A DNA stretch of 9,923 bases from Boseongicola sp. (lineage in GTDB: Bacteria; Pseudomonadota; Alphaproteobacteria; Rhodobacterales; Rhodobacteraceae). A model generated the notes under the pieces. It made no database searches. It saw only the letters and a program-made list of their open reading frames with translations, and was not told where the DNA came from. The position numbers and the translations under genes are program-made. The DNA lies in contig JABDPD010000235.1 of NCBI GenBank assembly GCA_013042895.1, positions 1 through 9,923 on the forward strand, written 5' to 3'. Each line of letters starts with the position of its first letter. Within the stretch, counting starts at the first letter, position 1. This document shows positions 1 to 7,114 of the stretch, piece by piece.

Positions 1-1196
<1,196 letters not shown>

Positions 1197-1327
1197 TCAT
1201 GGCTCCCTCGTCGCGCCAGAATGCCGTTTAAAAGGAAACGTGCCCGCCCGGAACCCCCAATCCCCGCCTTTACCCAAGCGATCCATTCCCTATATAAAGA
1301 CTCAAGAAATAAAATCGGACCCAGCCA
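1197..1327. other. divergent intergenic spacer between tgt and sufT
   Basis: These 131 bases separate two outward-facing genes and must hold signals for both. The tgt side is GC-rich and contains its ribosome site. The sufT side (about 1288-1316) is AT-rich and holds the best promoter candidate. I looked for iron-responsive operators (Fur, Irr-type ICE box, RirA/IscR-like inverted repeats), which would be logical in front of an Fe-S gene, and saw none that was convincing. Confidence 0.6.
1269..1298 (+). promoter_or_regulatory. candidate sigma-70 type promoter for sufT
   Basis: TTTACC at 1269-1274 matches the -35 consensus at four of six positions. It is followed, 18 bases on, by TATAAA at 1293-1298, five of six matches to a -10 element. 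An overlapping TATATA at 1291-1296 would give a 16-base spacer. This would start transcription roughly 20-25 bases before the sufT ATG, leaving a short leader. Only the sequence match supports this. Confidence 0.33.
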
Positions 1328-1687
1328 ATGAACAGCAGCGCACCCCTTGAAGGGGCTCCCCTGATCAAGCCATCCAGCACCGACCATCCGCTTCATGAAG
1401 CCATTGTCGACGCGTGCCGTTCGGTTTTTGATCCCGAAATCCCGGTGAACATATTTGATCTCGGCTTGATCTATACCATTGAAATCGCTGACGATGGAGC
1501 GGTTGGGATCATCATGACCCTCACGGCACCCGGCTGTCCTGTCGCCGGCGAAATGCCAGGGTGGGTCGCTGATGCAATTGAGCCTTTGCCCGGTGTGAAA
1601 TCCGTTGATGTCGAACTGACATGGGAACCACCCTGGGGCATGGACATGATGTCAGACGAAGCCCGCCTTGAGCTGGGCTTCATGTAA
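1328..1687 (+). CDS. sufT: SufT-type Fe-S cluster maturation protein (DUF59/MIP18 family)
   Basis: This is a 119-residue single-domain MIP18/DUF59 protein. SufT proteins assist maturation of Fe-S enzymes as an auxiliary factor of the Suf pathway and matter most when demand for clusters is high. Visible marks are the family block DPEIPVNIFDLGLIY at 35-49, TLTAPGCP at 64-71 with the conserved Cys70, and a C-terminal LTWEPPWGMDMMSDEARLELG stretch (98-117) typical of the SufT branch. Residues 1-20 are a variable extension also seen in Rhodobacteraceae homologues, from memory. No strong ribosome site precedes the ATG, so the start rests on the family N-terminus. It is first in a rightward run, with the next gene starting five bases after its stop. 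The rest of the suf operon (sufBCDS) is not in the window. Confidence 0.93.
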   Translation: MNSSAPLEGAPLIKPSSTDHPLHEAIVDACRSVFDPEIPVNIFDLGLIYTIEIADDGAVGIIMTLTAPGCPVAGEMPGWVADAIEPLPGVKSVDVELTWEPPWGMDMMSDEARLELGFM

Positions 1688-1692
1688 GACAC

Positions 1693-2256
1693 ATGGCGAC
1701 CGAAAAAGAAAAGATGCTTGCTGGGGAGCTTTACCGCCCCGGCGATCCCGAGCTGGTGGCTGACCGGCGGCGCGCTCAAGAGCTTATGCACGAGTATAAC
1801 CAAACTATCGTCGGTGATCCCTCGAGACGCGACATTCTCAAAGAGCTCCTTGGGAGCGGTAGTGAAACGGCCTCTCTTAGGCCCGCGTTTCAGGTCGACT
1901 ATGGCTACAATATATTTCTCGGCGAAGGCGTTTTCATGAACTACGGCTGCGTCCTGCTGGACATCTGCCCCATCCACATTGGCGATAAAACCGAGATTGG
2001 TCCCTTGACCCAAATCCTCGCAGCCGATCACCCCCGTGATGCAGCGACCCGGGACAAGGGTCTTGAGTTTGGACGCCCTGTCACCATCGGAAAAAACGTC
2101 TGGATCGGAGGCGGCGCGATCATCTTGCCTGGCGTCTCGATTGGCGACAACGCCGTCATAGGCGCCGGAGCTGTCGTGACACGCGACGTCGCTTCGCACG
2201 CATCGGTCGCCGGAAATCCAGCGCGCCCGCTTGTCTCAAAGCACGCGACACCATAA
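1693..2256 (+). CDS. sugar O-acetyltransferase, maltose/galactoside acetyltransferase type
   Basis: This is a 187-residue acetyl-CoA-dependent O-acetyltransferase of the LacA/Maa family, which acetylates the 6-hydroxyl of sugars in the cytoplasm. The N-terminal helical Mac domain (about 5-58) begins with the typical EKEKMLAGELY. It is followed by a left-handed beta-helix of hexapeptide repeats such as IHIGDK, VTIGKN and VSIGDN between about 74 and 165. The catalytic histidine is His113 in the ADHPRD motif (His115 in the E. coli proteins) and the conserved Asn is Asn83 in FMNYG. The closing VAGNPAR at 172-178 is standard. The substrate cannot be told from sequence; glucose, maltose or galactosides are the family's known acceptors. 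The ATG lies five bases after the sufT stop with only a weak ribosome site, suggesting translational coupling. It sits between two Fe-S assembly genes with no obvious functional link. Confidence 0.92.
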   Translation: MATEKEKMLAGELYRPGDPELVADRRRAQELMHEYNQTIVGDPSRRDILKELLGSGSETASLRPAFQVDYGYNIFLGEGVFMNYGCVLLDICPIHIGDKTEIGPLTQILAADHPRDAATRDKGLEFGRPVTIGKNVWIGGGAIILPGVSIGDNAVIGAGAVVTRDVASHASVAGNPARPLVSKHATP

Positions 2257-2280
2257 ATTAGGGAAGAAGGAGTAGGCACC

Positions 2281-2670
2281 ATGTTCTCAATCCCTGGCAA
2301 ACAGGCTGTTCAGATGACTTCGGCAGCGATTGCACAAATCGCGAAGCTGATGGAACGTGAGGGGCATGCTGGATTGCGTATCGGCGTCAAAAAAGGCGGT
2401 TGTGCCGGCATGGAATACACCATGGACTACGCCAATGAAGTTGACCCGATGGACGAAGTGGTGGAACAGGGCGGTGCCCGCGTCATGATCGCGCCGATGG
2501 CGCAGATGTTTCTTTTTGGCACCGAGATAGACTACGAAACCTCACTTTTGGAAAGCGGCTTCAAATTCCGTAATCCAAACGTCGAAGACGCCTGCGGATG
2601 CGGAGAGTCGATCAAGTTCAAAGACGTCGAAGAACTGACCGCCGACCTGGAAAACACCACCAAGGCTTGA
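2281..2670 (+). CDS. A-type iron-sulfur carrier protein (SufA/IscA/ErpA family)
   Basis: A-type carriers receive newly built Fe-S clusters and pass them to target enzymes. The 129-residue protein has the HesB-like fold signature and the three invariant cluster-binding cysteines: Cys41 in the GGCAGMEY motif, and Cys105 and Cys107 in the ACGCGES motif. Its length is slightly above the usual 107-122 because of the N-terminal IPGKQAV segment and a short acidic C-terminus. The start is fixed by an excellent ribosome site, AAGGAG at 2267-2272, eight bases before the ATG. It follows the acetyltransferase by 24 bases and is probably on one transcript with sufT. The sequence does not separate SufA from IscA or ErpA; the presence of sufT in the cluster leads me to favour a Suf role. 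Confidence 0.93.
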   Translation: MFSIPGKQAVQMTSAAIAQIAKLMEREGHAGLRIGVKKGGCAGMEYTMDYANEVDPMDEVVEQGGARVMIAPMAQMFLFGTEIDYETSLLESGFKFRNPNVEDACGCGESIKFKDVEELTADLENTTKA

Positions 2671-2724
2671 CCTTCCCGCTCCGTTCGCCATTGTCCGCCA
2701 GACCCTGATTTTGGAGGAATTTTT

Positions 2725-3471
2725 ATGGCGCGCAAACTCGCCGCAGGCAACTGGAAGATGAACGGCACGGCGGCAAGCCTTGCCGAGATCGAGTCTCTCG
2801 CACAAGCCCACCCAAACCCTGGTTGCGATGTGCTTATCTGCCCTCCAGCGACATTACTTTCGCGACTTGCAGGTGCCACTTCCGGGAGTTCCATCAAGGC
2901 TGGTGGACAGGATTGTCACACGGCAGCGTCGGGCGCGCACACTGGTGATATTGCCGCTGACATGATTGCTGACGCCGGTGGCAGTCACGTCATTGTCGGA
3001 CACTCCGAACGCCGCGCGGATCACGGCGAAACAGATGCAGATATCTCTGCTAAAGCGGAGGCGGTCTGGCGAGCAGGTCTAACGGCGGTCATTTGCGTCG
3101 GAGAAACTCTTGCTGAACGCGAAGCAGGCGAGACAATTGCCATAGTTGCCGGTCAACTCGCAGGCTCAATCCCCGAAGGCGCAACCGGCGAGAACACCGT
3201 TATTGCCTATGAGCCCGTCTGGGCCATTGGTACCGGAAAAGTCCCCACACTTGAAGAAATTGGCGCGGTCCACGCAGACATACGGGCGCGCCTGAAAGCC
3301 CGTTTCGCTGCGGCAGGAGACGATATGTCGATCCTTTATGGCGGCTCTGTCAAACCCACAAACGCTGACGAAATCTTCGGTGTTGCCGATGTCGACGGCG
3401 CCCTCGTCGGCGGCGCTTCCTTAAAGGCAGAAGACTTCGGCGGTATCATTGCCGCACTCGAGCGCGCCTAA
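2725..3471 (+). CDS. tpiA: triose-phosphate isomerase
   Basis: TpiA interconverts dihydroxyacetone phosphate and glyceraldehyde 3-phosphate in glycolysis and gluconeogenesis. The 248-residue protein is a complete (beta/alpha)8 barrel of normal length. The active site is intact: Lys11 in GNWKMNG, His93 in VGHSERR, and Glu163 in [11 protein letters not shown], which also includes the flexible lid loop 6 (164-172). The conserved Cys124 lies in ICVGET, YGGSVKP is at 205-211, and the phosphate-gripping LVGGASL is at 227-233. GGAGG at 2713-2717, seven bases before the ATG, is a strong ribosome site. It follows the A-type carrier by 54 bases with no terminator between, so read-through from the Fe-S genes is likely. 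It ends four bases from the stop of zapE on the other strand. Confidence 0.98.
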   Translation: MARKLAAGNWKMNGTAASLAEIESLAQAHPNPGCDVLICPPATLLSRLAGATSGSSIKAGGQDCHTAASGAHTGDIAADMIADAGGSHVIVGHSERRADHGETDADISAKAEAVWRAGLTAVICVGETLAEREAGETIAIVAGQLAGSIPEGATGENTVIAYEPVWAIGTGKVPTLEEIGAVHADIRARLKARFAAAGDDMSILYGGSVKPTNADEIFGVADVDGALVGGASLKAEDFGGIIAALERA

Positions 3472-3475
3472 CGTT

Positions 3476-4564
3476 TCAGCTGTTTTCGGACCAGTCGGCC
3501 GATTGCATTTCCCGCAATCGGCTGGCCGTGCGCTCGAACTCAAAGCTACCTTCTCCCTCTATATAGAGATTCTCCGGTGTGTCGGCCGCTGTGGCAATCA
3601 AGCGGATACGCGCCTCGTAAAGCGCGTCAATCAAGGTCACAAAACGGCGGGCTTGATTGTAGTTTTCGCTCGACAGCCGTGGAATGTCTTCAAGGATTAG
3701 CACGCGAATTGCATCGGCCAGAGCCAAATAATCCGCAGGCCCCAGAGGCTGACCGCATAGCTCATAAAATTGGGCCCTGGCAACTCCATTTGCAAACGAC
3801 GGAATTATAACTTCACGGCCATTCACCTTCAAAATGAGTGGATGTGCTGCACCTCCTGCAAGATCCCTCCAAAGCGCTGAAATTTCGGCATGCGCAGCCG
3901 CATCTGCCGGGTGAAAATAAGTCTTCGCGCCTTCCAACCTGTCCTGCCGCCAATCGCGCGGCGAGTGCAAATGCCAGACCTCCATTTTCTCCTTGATAAG
4001 GTCAATGAAGGGTAGGAACAGCGCGCGGTTCAACCCATCTTTATAGAGGTCGCTCGGAGGCCGGTTCGATGTCGTCACGACCGTCACACCTGCCTCAAAC
4101 ATCCTTTCAAACAGGCGCCCAACTATCATCGCATCTGCGATATCGGTGATCTGCATTTCATCGAGGCACAACAGTCGAATGCCATCTGCCATCTCATCCG
4201 CAACAGGTCGGATCGCGTCATCGACACCTGTCTGCCGTGCCTTATGCAGGGCCGCTTGAACCTCCTGCATAAAGGCATGGAAGTGCACCCTACGACTTTT
4301 TTGGACGCCCGCCGCCTCGTGAAACAAGTCCATCAACATGGATTTGCCACGTCCCACGCCGCCCCAAAGATACAATCCTCGAACCGGCTCGGCTTTCTTG
4401 GCAAACATCCAACCGAGGCTCCCCCCTTTTTGGGGTGCACTATTCAGACCAAATGCAATGCAGTCCAACTCGCCGAGCACGGCTTCCTGTTCGGGATCCG
4501 GTGTAAGGTGATCCGCTCGCACTTTGGCCCGATACGCCGTTGTGATGAGGCCAGGTTGCGCCAT
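3476..4564 (-). CDS. zapE: cell division protein ZapE (AFG1-like AAA+ ATPase)
   Basis: ZapE is an AFG1/LACE1-family ATPase that in E. coli joins the constricting Z-ring and acts on FtsZ in an ATP-dependent way; the mitochondrial relatives take part in protein quality control. Residue numbers count from the ATG at 4564. Seen here are YLWGGVGRGKSMLMD with the Walker A lysine near residue 74, the family block RVHFHAFM just after it, Walker B LLCLDEMQ with Asp-Glu near 135-136, and the sensor-1 stretch VVTTSNRPP. The C-terminal ERTASRLREMQ is typical of the family. The frame extends two codons further to a TTG at 4568-4570, but the ATG at 4562-4564 (MAQPGL) is the more natural start and gives 362 residues. 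No clear ribosome site is visible for either. It is last of three leftward genes, 40 bases after the monooxygenase, and ends 4 bases from tpiA. Confidence 0.95.
   Translation of the reverse strand: MAQPGLITTAYRAKVRADHLTPDPEQEAVLGELDCIAFGLNSAPQKGGSLGWMFAKKAEPVRGLYLWGGVGRGKSMLMDLFHEAAGVQKSRRVHFHAFMQEVQAALHKARQTGVDDAIRPVADEMADGIRLLCLDEMQITDIADAMIVGRLFERMFEAGVTVVTTSNRPPSDLYKDGLNRALFLPFIDLIKEKMEVWHLHSPRDWRQDRLEGAKTYFHPADAAAHAEISALWRDLAGGAAHPLILKVNGREVIIPSFANGVARAQFYELCGQPLGPADYLALADAIRVLILEDIPRLSSENYNQARRFVTLIDALYEARIRLIATAADTPENLYIEGEGSFEFERTASRLREMQSADWSENS
3498..3522. repeat. 9-bp inverted repeat in the zapE 3' end, at the tpiA/zapE convergence
   Basis: GCCGATTGC (3498-3506) and GCAATCGGC (3514-3522) form a perfect 9-bp stem with a 7-base loop. 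The hairpin begins 27 bases after the tpiA stop and lies wholly inside the zapE coding sequence. No T-run follows on either strand, so it is not a classical intrinsic terminator. It could still stabilise or help end the tpiA mRNA. It may also be chance. Confidence 0.4.
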
Positions 4565-4604
4565 GACCAAGATGAACCACGGTGCCGCAAAAATGAAAAG
4601 GGGG

Positions 4605-5738
4605 TCAGTGCTCTTTGGTCACGTCATAAACGTAGAGCCAGTCAAATCGCCGCAAAGGTTTAGCAGGTGCTAGGGCGCCAGCAAGACGCAAAATGCTGTG
4701 CGCAGCAAACCGAACCGGTGCCGACTTCAGATGATAGTTGCGCGCATTGACCGTCGCGGCATCGACTACCCGTGACACACGTTCCCGCCGCTTTTCCTGA
4801 TATTGCGTCAAGCCTTGGGACATAGGGTCAGCCCTTACAGCCTGGCTAAGAGCCCAGGCATCCTCAAGTGCCATATTCGCACCTTGCGCCAAGAACGGCA
4901 GCGTTGGGTGGGCGGCATCCCCCAAAAGGACCTGTTGACGGTCCCACCAACGATCCGCGACCCGGTGCCGGAAAAGCCCCCAGAGGAAACACTCATCCAC
5001 AGCATCAAGCCAGCCCCGCACGCGCGGTGAAAACCCGGCAAACGCGCCTTTGAGGTTTCCCGGATGATCACTGTGACTCCATCCTTCCTCGGCCCAGGCT
5101 GCGCGTTCTTCGACCGCGACCACGTTGCGCAATCCACCAGGCAGCGGATAACTCACAACGTGCCGCCCAGGCCCCAAGTGCATCTCGGCGACTGCGGGTC
5201 CTTCCCCTGGAATAAGCGCACGCCAAGCAACTTGTTTCGTGAAGAACGGCTTGGACGCCTCATCCACGCGTGCCCGGACTTTCGAGTGAAGCCCATCAGC
5301 TCCAATTAGTAAGTCATCACCGGGCAATGCCGCGCCTTCAGGCGGTGGCGCGATCTCACGACCGGTCTCAAGACGAACATTGGCAGACTCCGCCGCCGAC
5401 AAAAGGACTTCGATGAGCCGCGCACGATGAACAAATCGCCATTCAAGGCCTAGCCCATGATTCTCAAGATCGAGTGTTAGGATTTCACGCCCGCTCGGCC
5501 CATCGAACAAGCGGACTGCGCTCCCCTTGAGCGATACGGCTTCGAGTGCATCACCAGCACCAATCGCCTTCAAAACCGCCATGCCGTTCGGACTGATCTG
5601 AATGCCCGCCCCAACCTCGCCGATTTCCGATGCGCGTTCGGCAACGACTACGGAATGGCCTGCCTGCGCCAAAGCCGTGGCGGTGGCCAAACCCCCGATC
5701 CCAGCACCCGCAACCGTAATCTTAAGGTTGTTACTCAT
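4605..5738 (-). CDS. FAD-dependent monooxygenase, salicylate hydroxylase-like (group A)
   Basis: This is a 377-residue single-component flavoprotein monooxygenase of the para-hydroxybenzoate/salicylate hydroxylase type. Such enzymes use NAD(P)H and oxygen to hydroxylate aromatic or related ring compounds. The three family fingerprints are present. The dinucleotide-binding motif VAGAGIGGL is at 9-17, with Glu34 ending strand 2 for the ribose. The DG motif GADGLHSKVR is at 146-155, and the GD motif VLLGDAAHP is at 270-278, followed by QGANMALEDA. A GTG 14 codons upstream is also in frame, but the ATG at 5736-5738 has GGGGAGG (5747-5753) eight bases before it and starts right at the first beta-strand. 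The substrate is unknown; salicylate, 6-hydroxynicotinate and 3-hydroxybenzoate enzymes all look like this. It lies 73 bases after the M20 amidohydrolase gene and 40 before zapE, on the same strand. Confidence 0.93.
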   Translation of the reverse strand: MSNNLKITVAGAGIGGLATATALAQAGHSVVVAERASEIGEVGAGIQISPNGMAVLKAIGAGDALEAVSLKGSAVRLFDGPSGREILTLDLENHGLGLEWRFVHRARLIEVLLSAAESANVRLETGREIAPPPEGAALPGDDLLIGADGLHSKVRARVDEASKPFFTKQVAWRALIPGEGPAVAEMHLGPGRHVVSYPLPGGLRNVVAVEERAAWAEEGWSHSDHPGNLKGAFAGFSPRVRGWLDAVDECFLWGLFRHRVADRWWDRQQVLLGDAAHPTLPFLAQGANMALEDAWALSQAVRADPMSQGLTQYQEKRRERVSRVVDAATVNARNYHLKSAPVRFAAHSILRLAGALAPAKPLRRFDWLYVYDVTKEH

Positions 5739-5746
5739 CCGATCCG

Positions 5747-5753
5747 CCTCCCC
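5747..5753 (-). promoter_or_regulatory. ribosome-binding site that fixes the monooxygenase start
   Basis: On the minus strand these bases read GGGGAGG, eight bases before the ATG at 5738. This favours that start over the in-frame GTG at 5780. Confidence 0.75.
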
Positions 5754-5811
5754 TCGCCCGACCCTAAAGCCGATGCGCACTCGATACCTTGATCGACCTC
5801 AACTGCCCACG

Positions 5812-6978
5812 TCAACCGGCGAGCGGCAAGCGACTTTCGGCCAGTTCCACGAAAAAGGAACATCCGGACGGGATGGCTTCATCATTGAAATTGTACTCCG
5901 GATGATGGAGTGGCGCGTTTTCTCCAATCCCGAGATGAATATAAGCTCCAGGCCGCTCATTAAGCATGAAACCGAAGTCCTCGCCCCAGAGGTAAATCGG
6001 CGCTACTTCGCAAGCCCCCGCCACATTTGCAGCCGCTTCAGCCGCAAATCCGGCATGAGAGTCCGAGTTCACCATCACAGGATAGCCTTCGCGGATCTGC
6101 GCATCCGCCGTCGCTCCGAGTGAGGCCGCGATCCCTTCGGCGATTTCCACAATTCGCCGCGAGGCAAATGCACGGTTTTCTTCAGTCATTGTTCGCAAGG
6201 TGCCTTTCAGGACGACCTCTTCCACAACCACATTGTAGGCCGTTGTCGAGGTTTCAAAGGATGTGATCGACACAACAACCTGTTCGACAGGATCAATCTG
6301 ACGGCTGACAATCGTCTGCAACGCCGTAACCACATGCGAAGCAACGACCGTGGCATCAACCGTCTGATGGGGTTGAGCTGCATGTCCCGCCTTACCCTTG
6401 ATTTTGATCAGAATCTCATCGGTTGAGGCATAAAAAGCGCCCGGGCGGATTGCGAATTCTCCAAGCGGCCTGCCTGGTACGTTGTGCATGCCGTAGACTT
6501 CATCGATTCCAAATCGCTCCATCATTCCATCGTCTACCATCGCACGTCCGCCGGCCCCACCTTCTTCTGCAGGCTGAAAAATCACGGCGACCGTGCCATC
6601 AAAATTCCGGGTCTCTGCAAGATACTTTGCCGCCCCAAGCAACATCGCGGTATGCCCATCATGTCCGCAGGCATGCATCTTACCGGGAACAGTCGATGCA
6701 TACTCCACGCCTGTCTCCTCGTGGATTGGCAGGGCGTCCATATCCGCGCGCAGTCCAATGACCCGCCCCGATTGCGAACCGCGCCCCTTTATCAACCCAA
6801 CCAAACCGGTGCGTCCAATGCCGGTGACAATCTCATCGCACCCAAACGCGCGCAAGCGCTCCTCTACGAAGTCTGCCGTCCAGTGGACATCATACTGCAG
6901 CTCAGGATGCCGGTGCATCTCCTGCCGCCATCCTGCTATTTCCTCATGAAGCTCCGCAAACCGATTTCGAACCGCCAT
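5812..6978 (-). CDS. M20D family amidohydrolase (hippurate hydrolase / N-acyl-amino acid hydrolase type)
   Basis: This is a 388-residue metal-dependent amidohydrolase of peptidase family M20D, whose members cleave N-acyl amino acids such as hippurate, acetyl amino acids or indole-3-acetyl conjugates. The di-metal site is intact: Cys104 and His106 in MHACGHDGH (101-109), Glu138/Glu139 in FQPAEEGGAGG (134-144), His165 in YGMHN, and His358 in PLHHPEYNFND. RADMDALP at 77-84 carries the metal-binding region upstream. A dimerisation lid domain lies around 185-295. The ATG at 6976-6978 is chosen because AAAGGTG (6983-6989) lies just upstream; the longer GTG start at 7005 would place that site inside the coding sequence and would also overlap the bioY terminator. 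It is first of a leftward run with the FAD monooxygenase and zapE. Which acyl amino acid it uses cannot be read from the sequence. Confidence 0.95.
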   Translation of the reverse strand: MAVRNRFAELHEEIAGWRQEMHRHPELQYDVHWTADFVEERLRAFGCDEIVTGIGRTGLVGLIKGRGSQSGRVIGLRADMDALPIHEETGVEYASTVPGKMHACGHDGHTAMLLGAAKYLAETRNFDGTVAVIFQPAEEGGAGGRAMVDDGMMERFGIDEVYGMHNVPGRPLGEFAIRPGAFYASTDEILIKIKGKAGHAAQPHQTVDATVVASHVVTALQTIVSRQIDPVEQVVVSITSFETSTTAYNVVVEEVVLKGTLRTMTEENRAFASRRIVEIAEGIAASLGATADAQIREGYPVMVNSDSHAGFAAEAAANVAGACEVAPIYLWGEDFGFMLNERPGAYIHLGIGENAPLHHPEYNFNDEAIPSGCSFFVELAESRLPLAG

Positions 6979-6982
6979 GCTG

Positions 6983-6989
6983 CACCTTT
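6983..6989 (-). promoter_or_regulatory. ribosome-binding site that fixes the amidohydrolase start
   Basis: The minus strand reads AAAGGTG here, with the AAGG core six bases before the ATG at 6978. This rules in favour of that ATG over the GTG at 7005. Confidence 0.65.
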
Positions 6990-7004
6990 CAATCTTAAGT
7001 ATCA

Positions 7005-7033
7005 CAAAAGAAAAAAGAGACGCGAATGCGTCT
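7005..7033 (-). terminator. intrinsic terminator of the bioY transcription unit
   Basis: Read leftwards, AGACGC (7033-7028), a four-base ATTC loop and GCGTCT (7023-7018) form a 6-bp stem. The stem is followed at once by a pyrimidine run with six consecutive T (7016-7011) and more T up to 7005. This is a classical Rho-independent terminator for transcripts coming from bioY. It separates that unit from the amidohydrolase gene that starts 27 bases further on. Confidence 0.75.
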
Positions 7034-7061
7034 TGTCTTTCTGGTCAAATATCTCTGGGGT

Positions 7062-7105
7062 GCGGGGGCATCGCCCCCGCTTGAATAGCCGCCCCAAAAG
7101 GCGGC
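7062..7105. repeat. two GC-rich inverted repeats downstream of bioY
   Basis: GCGGGGGC (7062-7069) and GCCCCCGC (7073-7080) form a perfect 8-bp stem with a 3-base ATC loop. GCCGCC (7088-7093) and GGCGGC (7100-7105) form a 6-bp stem with a 6-base loop. Neither is followed by a T-run on either strand. They lie in the bioY 3' untranslated region, ahead of its terminator. Such GC-rich palindromes after genes recur in many genomes and could be mRNA 3'-end stabilisers or members of an intergenic repeat family. Confidence 0.6.
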
Positions 7106-7114
7106 GACATCACT

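Noticed and set aside
1328..1687. Assigning sufT as a phenylacetate degradation protein PaaD
   Set aside because: PaaD shares the DUF59 fold, but no paa genes are near and the WEPPWGMDMMS C-terminus fits SufT.
1471..2199. 242-codon open frame on the minus strand opposite sufT and the acetyltransferase
   Set aside because: It is fully antisense to two genes with intact catalytic motifs, has no recognisable domain, and has an amino acid content typical of a shadow frame in GC-rich DNA.
4571..4604. C-rich then T-rich stretch between the monooxygenase stop and zapE as a terminator
   Set aside because: The minus strand reads CCCCCTTTTCATTTTT, but no stem precedes it, so it does not make an intrinsic terminator.
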